This document shows, piece by piece, positions 24,361-26,465 of a stretch of DNA of 26,465 nucleotides. How positions within the stretch are numbered: the first letter of the stretch is position 1; every line of letters starts with the position of its first letter. Source of the stretch: an uncultured Selenomonadaceae bacterium (GTDB lineage: Bacteria > Bacillota > Negativicutes > Selenomonadales > Selenomonadaceae); NCBI GenBank assembly GCA_945637225.1, contig CALZDE010000004.1, positions 1 through 26,465 of the forward strand, written 5' to 3'. The notes under the pieces were generated by a model. The model saw nothing but the letters and a program-made list of their open reading frames with translations, was not told where the DNA came from and did not search any database. The translations under genes and the position numbers were made by a program.

Positions 24361-24527
24361 ATAACAAGTGAGGCGCAAGAAAAAATAGTAAATATACTAA
24401 GCCTTGCTTGATTATATACATTGTTTATAATCCCCAACCATTCCCTTAATGATTTGTGGGCAGGGGTCGCCAATCGCCTGTCCACGCACTTTTTAAAACA
24501 ACGCGTCACCTTCGGGTGGCGCTTTTA
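24361..24527 (+). ncRNA. Structured non-coding RNA, candidate 6S RNA (ssrS)
   Basis: A transcription unit of about 165 bases with a consensus promoter and a strong terminator but no open frame. A 6S-like rod can be drawn. The closing stem is GTG-a-GGCG (24368-24375) with CGCC (24475-24478) and CAC (24483-24485). A large asymmetric bubble follows, whose 5' side can form TAGTA-aata-TACTA. The next stem pairs CCTTGC (24412-24417) with GCAGGG (24460-24465), and the apical part pairs CATT with AATG. Bubble-in-rod shape and size fit 6S RNA, which binds the housekeeping polymerase. A chain of separate hairpins is an alternative fold (GATTATA with TATAATC; GGGCAGG with CCTGTCC), so the identity is uncertain. 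Confidence 0.55.
24503..24526 (+). terminator. Terminator of the structured RNA
   Basis: GCGTCACC (24503-24510) and GGTGGCGC (24515-24522) close a TTCG tetraloop, with one G-U pair, followed by TTTT. Confidence 0.88.
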
Positions 24528-24567
24528 TAATGCGTTAATTTAGAATAATTTTATACTGCTGGTTTAA

Positions 24568-24596
24568 TTGACAAAGCTAGGATTTCATTGTATAAT
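24568..24596 (+). promoter_or_regulatory. ssrA promoter
   Basis: TTGACA (24568-24573), 17 bases, TATAAT (24591-24596): full consensus. The primary transcript would start near 24603, leaving a leader of about 98 bases to be removed from the tmRNA 5' end. Confidence 0.9.
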
Positions 24597-24796
24597 GTTA
24601 GTGTAGTCAATGAGAGTGTTCAAGTCACTCAAGCATATTCTTTGCTTAGCACTTACCTGACCACTGCTAAATGGAGAGGCAGTCTGGTTCCTGATTAATC
24701 GGGGATGTAAAGGTTTCGACGGGGGTGGGTGGAGCATGGATAGCGAGCCGGGGGGTCATCAACCCGTTAGTAAGGTGAAAAGCTTTAAATATAAAA

Positions 24797-24826
24797 GCTA
24801 ACGAAGACTACGCTTTAGCCGCATAA
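24797..24826 (+). other. tmRNA tag reading frame
   Basis: GCT resume codon, then AAC GAA GAC TAC GCT TTA GCC GCA and TAA: encoded ANEDYALAA, preceded in the tagged protein by the Ala carried on the tmRNA. The YALAA end is the usual protease-recognised degron. Confidence 0.93.
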
Positions 24827-25033
24827 GGCTACCCCTGCCTGACTGCCTCCTGCACGGGAGGGTGAGGGGCAAATTGCAGGATACTCAGTTGTCAATTCTC
24901 GGAGACGCTGGGGAATTTCATCGAGATCGGGTGTACAGCGGTTGTTTGTGTCTGCTTAAGCCTTAAATCTAAACATAAACTGCGCTCGGAGAAGTCTATG
25001 TAACAACGCTTTCGGACAGGAGTTCGATTCTCC

Positions 25034-25045
25034 TCATCTCCACCA
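25034..25045 (+). repeat. Direct repeat, copy 1 (3' end of ssrA), candidate attachment site
   Basis: TCATCTCCACCA, the last 12 bases of tmRNA, recurs exactly at 26398-26409. The 3' ends of ssrA genes are common integrase targets, so the two copies may mark an integrated islet. Confidence 0.4.
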
Positions 25046-25053
25046 ATAATGAT

Positions 25054-25078
25054 GACGATTTCGAAAATAATCGTCTTT
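25054..25078 (+). terminator. ssrA terminator
   Basis: GACGATT (25054-25060) pairs with AATCGTC (25069-25075), followed by TTT, 9 bases after the tmRNA CCA. The T-run is short; the stronger hairpin 9 bases further on may back it up. Confidence 0.65.
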
Positions 25079-25083
25079 GATAG

Positions 25084-25121
25084 AAATCCCTGGTTGCCAC
25101 TGCGGTGGTGGCTGGGGATTT
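25084..25121. terminator. Long 17-bp hairpin between ssrA and the small ORF
   Basis: Bases 25084-25100 (AAATCCCTGGTTGCCAC) pair without a break, allowing G-U, with 25105-25121 around the loop TGCG. The arm ends in TTTT, and the complement also ends in T-rich sequence, so it may stop transcription from either side. It insulates ssrA from the downstream gene pair. Confidence 0.55.
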
Positions 25122-25156
25122 TATGCATAAAATGACGCAGAAAGGAGAGGGGATAA

Positions 25157-25339
25157 ATGGCTACTGCAACGTTTGACAAAACTTTTATAATAGATAATCC
25201 GATTGCTCAGGAAAAGCTTTATGATATTATAGAAGGCAGAAAGATATCAGAAAAAAAATTCACGAAAGTATATACTATAGATGATAAAAAAAGGAGTGAA
25301 TCAGCATTAAAACAGTTAGTATCGATCTTAAGAGCATAA
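25157..25339 (+). CDS. Small protein, probable antitoxin partner of the GNAT gene
   Basis: A 60-aa protein (opens ATATFDKTFIIDNPIAQEKL, ends ALKQLVSILRA). A beta-strand-like start is followed by two charged segments, with no membrane helix. AAAGGAGAGGGG lies just upstream of ATG. Its 3' end overlaps by 34 bases the reading frame of a GNAT acetyltransferase, whose ribosome site lies inside this gene. Short proteins of this kind preceding GNAT proteins resemble the antitoxin of GNAT-type toxin-antitoxin pairs; this is inference, as the fold is not one of the known DNA-binding antitoxin types (such as RHH) that I can recognise. The codon use and base composition are A/T-rich compared with the OM cluster. 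Confidence 0.7.
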   Translation: MATATFDKTFIIDNPIAQEKLYDIIEGRKISEKKFTKVYTIDDKKRSESALKQLVSILRA

Positions 25340-25881
25340 TTAATCAAGGCAGTGATATAGCTGATGCAGTATTAAAATCCTTCAAGTGTGACAAAGATCT
25401 CGATATAGAGCATTTCCTTTTAGAAAAGGCAATTGAATTTGAAAAATTAAATAAGTCTAGAACGTATATTGTTTGTGATGAAGATGCCTTAAATGATAAC
25501 AGATTTGAAATGTTAGGTTATTTTGCTTTATCATTGAAGGTATTGATAGTACCTGATAATATGTCTGTACGGGCAAGAAAGGAATTGGATGGATATAGAG
25601 GGAAAATTCATGGTAAACCTATAAGAGAAATACCGTGTTTCTTAATAGGACAGCTTGCTAAAAATTTTAATGTAATAGATAATGTTATTACTGGTGAACA
25701 GCTTATTACTTGTGCTATGGCTGTAATTAAGTCGGTGCAGGAACAAATTGGCGGCAGATATGTTATGATTGAATGTCATAATATAGATAAACTAATTAAT
25801 TTTTATAAACAAAACGGATTTTTTGAATTTGATAAAGATGATGAATTTGATATGGTTCAGATGCTTATGTCAATAGAGTAA
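25306..25881 (+). CDS. GNAT-family acetyltransferase, toxin-like, with probable AUU start
   Basis: Likely 191-aa acetyltransferase. The frame is open from the TGA at 25297-25299 to 25881 and reads MKTVSIDLKSIINQGSDIAD at its start if ATT 25306 initiates. AAGGAG (25291-25296) is 9 bases upstream, ideal spacing; no ATG, GTG or TTG occurs in frame before ATG 25510. Starting at 25510 would delete 68 residues that look like the usual N-terminus of this group (DIEHFLLEKAIEFEKLNKSR). GNAT features are the strand YFALSLKVLIV, an acetyl-CoA-binding-like IGQLAKN (114-120), GGRYVMIECHNIDKLINFYK and the typical closing FYKQNGF. GNAT toxins acetylate aminoacyl-tRNA; that activity is not proven here. An AUU start would keep expression low. 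Confidence 0.72.
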   Translation: MKTVSIDLKSIINQGSDIADAVLKSFKCDKDLDIEHFLLEKAIEFEKLNKSRTYIVCDEDALNDNRFEMLGYFALSLKVLIVPDNMSVRARKELDGYRGKIHGKPIREIPCFLIGQLAKNFNVIDNVITGEQLITCAMAVIKSVQEQIGGRYVMIECHNIDKLINFYKQNGFFEFDKDDEFDMVQMLMSIE

Positions 25882-25923
25882 ATAACCTCGGCAGGTTTCA
25901 GTAGCTGTCGAGGTTATTTTTTT
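25881..25923 (+). terminator. Terminator after the GNAT gene
   Basis: Bases 25881-25894 (AATAACCTCGGCAG) pair over 14 bp (one G-U) with 25905-25918, followed by five T. A strong, clean intrinsic terminator. Confidence 0.92.
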
Positions 25924-25970
25924 ATAAATATTAAGAATAAAGTGTATATAATTTAATAATTATTGCAAAA

Positions 25971-26013
25971 AAGGTGCTATCAAAATAGTGGTTAGATATT
26001 TTGGTTGCACCTT
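25971..26013. repeat. Long imperfect inverted repeat in a gene-free stretch
   Basis: AAGGTGC (25971-25977) pairs with GCACCTT (26007-26013) and CAAAATA (25981-25987) with TATTTTG (25997-26003). ATTGC (25962-25966) and GCAAT (26026-26030) can extend it outward. It could be a remnant of a small mobile element or a structured RNA; no promoter is obvious. From here to 26294 I see no gene: no frame of useful length with a ribosome site on either strand. Confidence 0.4.
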
Positions 26014-26294
26014 GATTTTTAATACGCAATTGTAAGAATCAAAAAATTAGTTTTTAGTTAGGAACGGCAAGCGGTACGTCTTCAGAGAATACAGGTGCAA
26101 CTGCTATAAATAATGATAAATAGTAGGAAATGCTAATGGAGGATGGAAAGTAAAGGAGTAAAGTATACAAATGTAGCCAGCTACAGCAGGATATAGGGCT
26201 TCACAAAAGGTAGAAGTTACTTGAAAAGGTGATACAAAAATGTCTCTAAAAATAAAGAGAACTCACAGTTAAGAAATAGTTCCTCGAAAAATGG

Positions 26295-26323
26295 TTGCAT
26301 AATGCTCTGGACTGTGATATAAT
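26295..26323 (+). promoter_or_regulatory. Promoter of a small RNA at the right edge
   Basis: TTGCAT (26295-26300), 17 bases, TATAAT (26318-26323). Expected start near 26330. No reading frame follows. Confidence 0.7.
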
Positions 26324-26329
26324 GGGCGT

Positions 26330-26409
26330 AGAGACGTGGTCAAGGGGATCTTCGTAGTAAAATACTTTCTCGTTACGTGTTAAGGGTACGACACGATTCA
26401 TCTCCACCA
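26330..26409 (+). ncRNA. Candidate small RNA with a tmRNA-like 3' end
   Basis: The region between a good promoter and a hairpin-T terminator has no open frame and ends in CATCTCCACCA (26399-26409), identical to the tmRNA acceptor end. GGGGATC (26344-26350) could pair with CATCTCC at six of seven positions, as GGGGATG does in ssrA. CGTGT and ACACG (26376-26380, 26391-26395) form a further stem. It lacks the TTCRA T-loop and a convincing anticodon arm, so it is not a normal tRNA. It may be a decayed ssrA-like gene, or the displaced end of the integration site. Confidence 0.45.
26398..26409 (+). repeat. Direct repeat, copy 2 of the ssrA 3' end
   Basis: Exact second copy of TCATCTCCACCA, about 1.36 kb to the right of ssrA. 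The upstream GATTC is also shared with ssrA if a 3-4 base gap is allowed. Confidence 0.4.
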
Positions 26410-26415
26410 TCAATT

Positions 26416-26444
26416 AAGACGAGTTGTCAAACTAACGTCTTTTA
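26416..26444 (+). terminator. Terminator of the right-edge small RNA
   Basis: AAGACG (26416-26421) pairs with CGTCTT (26436-26441), with an inner AGTT-gtca-AACT stem, followed by TT. It lies 7 bases after the CCA, as expected for a short stable RNA gene. Confidence 0.65.
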
Positions 26445-26465
26445 TATAGTTAGCCTAGTTAGTTT

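Larger units (their letters stand above)
24701..25045 (+). ncRNA. ssrA: Transfer-messenger RNA (tmRNA)
   Basis: Rescues stalled ribosomes by acting as alanyl-tRNA and short mRNA. The 5' end GGGGATGTAAAGGTTTCGAC is diagnostic. The tRNA-like acceptor pairs GGGGATG (24701-24707) with CATCTCC (25035-25041), followed by A and an encoded CCA (25043-25045). The T-arm is AGGAG-TTCGATT-CTCCT. The tag frame lies at 24797-24826. The length is 345 bases, one piece, not permuted. The leader 24603-24700 is transcribed but not part of the mature RNA. SmpB, its protein partner, is not in the window. Confidence 0.97.

Noticed and set aside
24892..25179. Minus-strand frame of 95 codons containing GGDEENRTPVRKR
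   Set aside because: It is the antisense of the tmRNA 3' half; this peptide is a familiar artefact of translating tRNA or tmRNA T-arms backwards.
25510..25881. GNAT protein starting at ATG 25510 (123 aa)
   Set aside because: It cuts off an in-frame N-terminal region that looks like genuine protein, and there is no ribosome site before this ATG.
25157..25881. A -1 frameshift in the A-run near 25285 joining the 60-aa gene to the GNAT frame
   Set aside because: The -1 frame hits TGA at 25297-25299, so slippage in the A-run would end the chain at once; no standard slippery heptamer follows.
26344..26409. A normal tRNA gene
   Set aside because: There is no TTCRA T-loop, the 5-bp stem near the 3' end has a 10-base loop and a 3-base gap to the acceptor, and no anticodon arm can be drawn.
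1..26465. CRISPR array, rRNA or canonical tRNA genes
   Set aside because: No regularly spaced repeats, rRNA signature sequence or canonical tRNA cloverleaf were seen anywhere in the window.

Overview
The window reads as chromosome of a diderm Firmicute of the Negativicutes (Selenomonadales/Veillonellales type). The basis is a long outer-membrane (OM) biogenesis cluster (mlaEFD, tolC, tamB, bamA, three OmpH/Skp-like genes, lpxD) combined with Firmicutes traits: strong AGGAGG ribosome sites, an energy-coupling factor (ECF) transporter ecfA1-ecfA2-ecfT followed by truA, and moderate-to-low GC. I cannot name the genus from sequence alone.

Layout. 1-170 is the right end of an IS200/IS605-type element with its omega-RNA-like 3' region. 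It abuts a NarL-type two-component pair (199-1979) whose kinase may have lost its N-terminus to the insertion. 2100-19264 is the OM cluster, all on the + strand: mlaE-mlaF-mlaD-tolC from a promoter at 2004; tamB, a small sigma-70 factor and a single-pass membrane protein downstream of a promoter/operator/terminator leader at 6356-6456; bamA from its own promoter at 12495; an unrecognised secreted, probably OM-associated protein; then three OmpH/Skp-like genes and lpxD from a promoter at 15946. MlaD carries a C-terminal beta-barrel, so MlaEFD probably bridges both membranes without MlaC. TamB is a second bridge-like lipid transport candidate, BamA inserts barrels, the Skp-like proteins chaperone them, and LpxD makes lipid A.

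19348-22663 is ecfA1-ecfA2-ecfT-truA, closed by a bidirectional terminator shared with a convergent small gene (22712-23020, minus). After a DEDDh exonuclease (23310-24257) comes an RNA-rich stretch: a promoter-driven structured RNA that may be 6S RNA (24361-24527), then tmRNA (ssrA, 24701-25045, tag ANEDYALAA). Downstream is an AT-rich islet: a 60-aa probable antitoxin overlapping a GNAT acetyltransferase gene whose only well-placed start is AUU. Next is a region with no recognisable protein gene, ending in a promoter-RNA-terminator unit. That RNA ends in the same 12 bases as tmRNA (TCATCTCCACCA), which suggests either an attachment-site duplication at ssrA or a decayed ssrA-like gene.

The points most worth checking are the sigma factor plus membrane partner between tamB and bamA, the orphan OM protein after bamA, competing 9-bp hairpins after ompH, the operator and internal terminator before tamB, the AUU start of the GNAT gene, and the tmRNA-like RNA at the right edge. 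All functions are inferred by reading the sequence; no database search was run.
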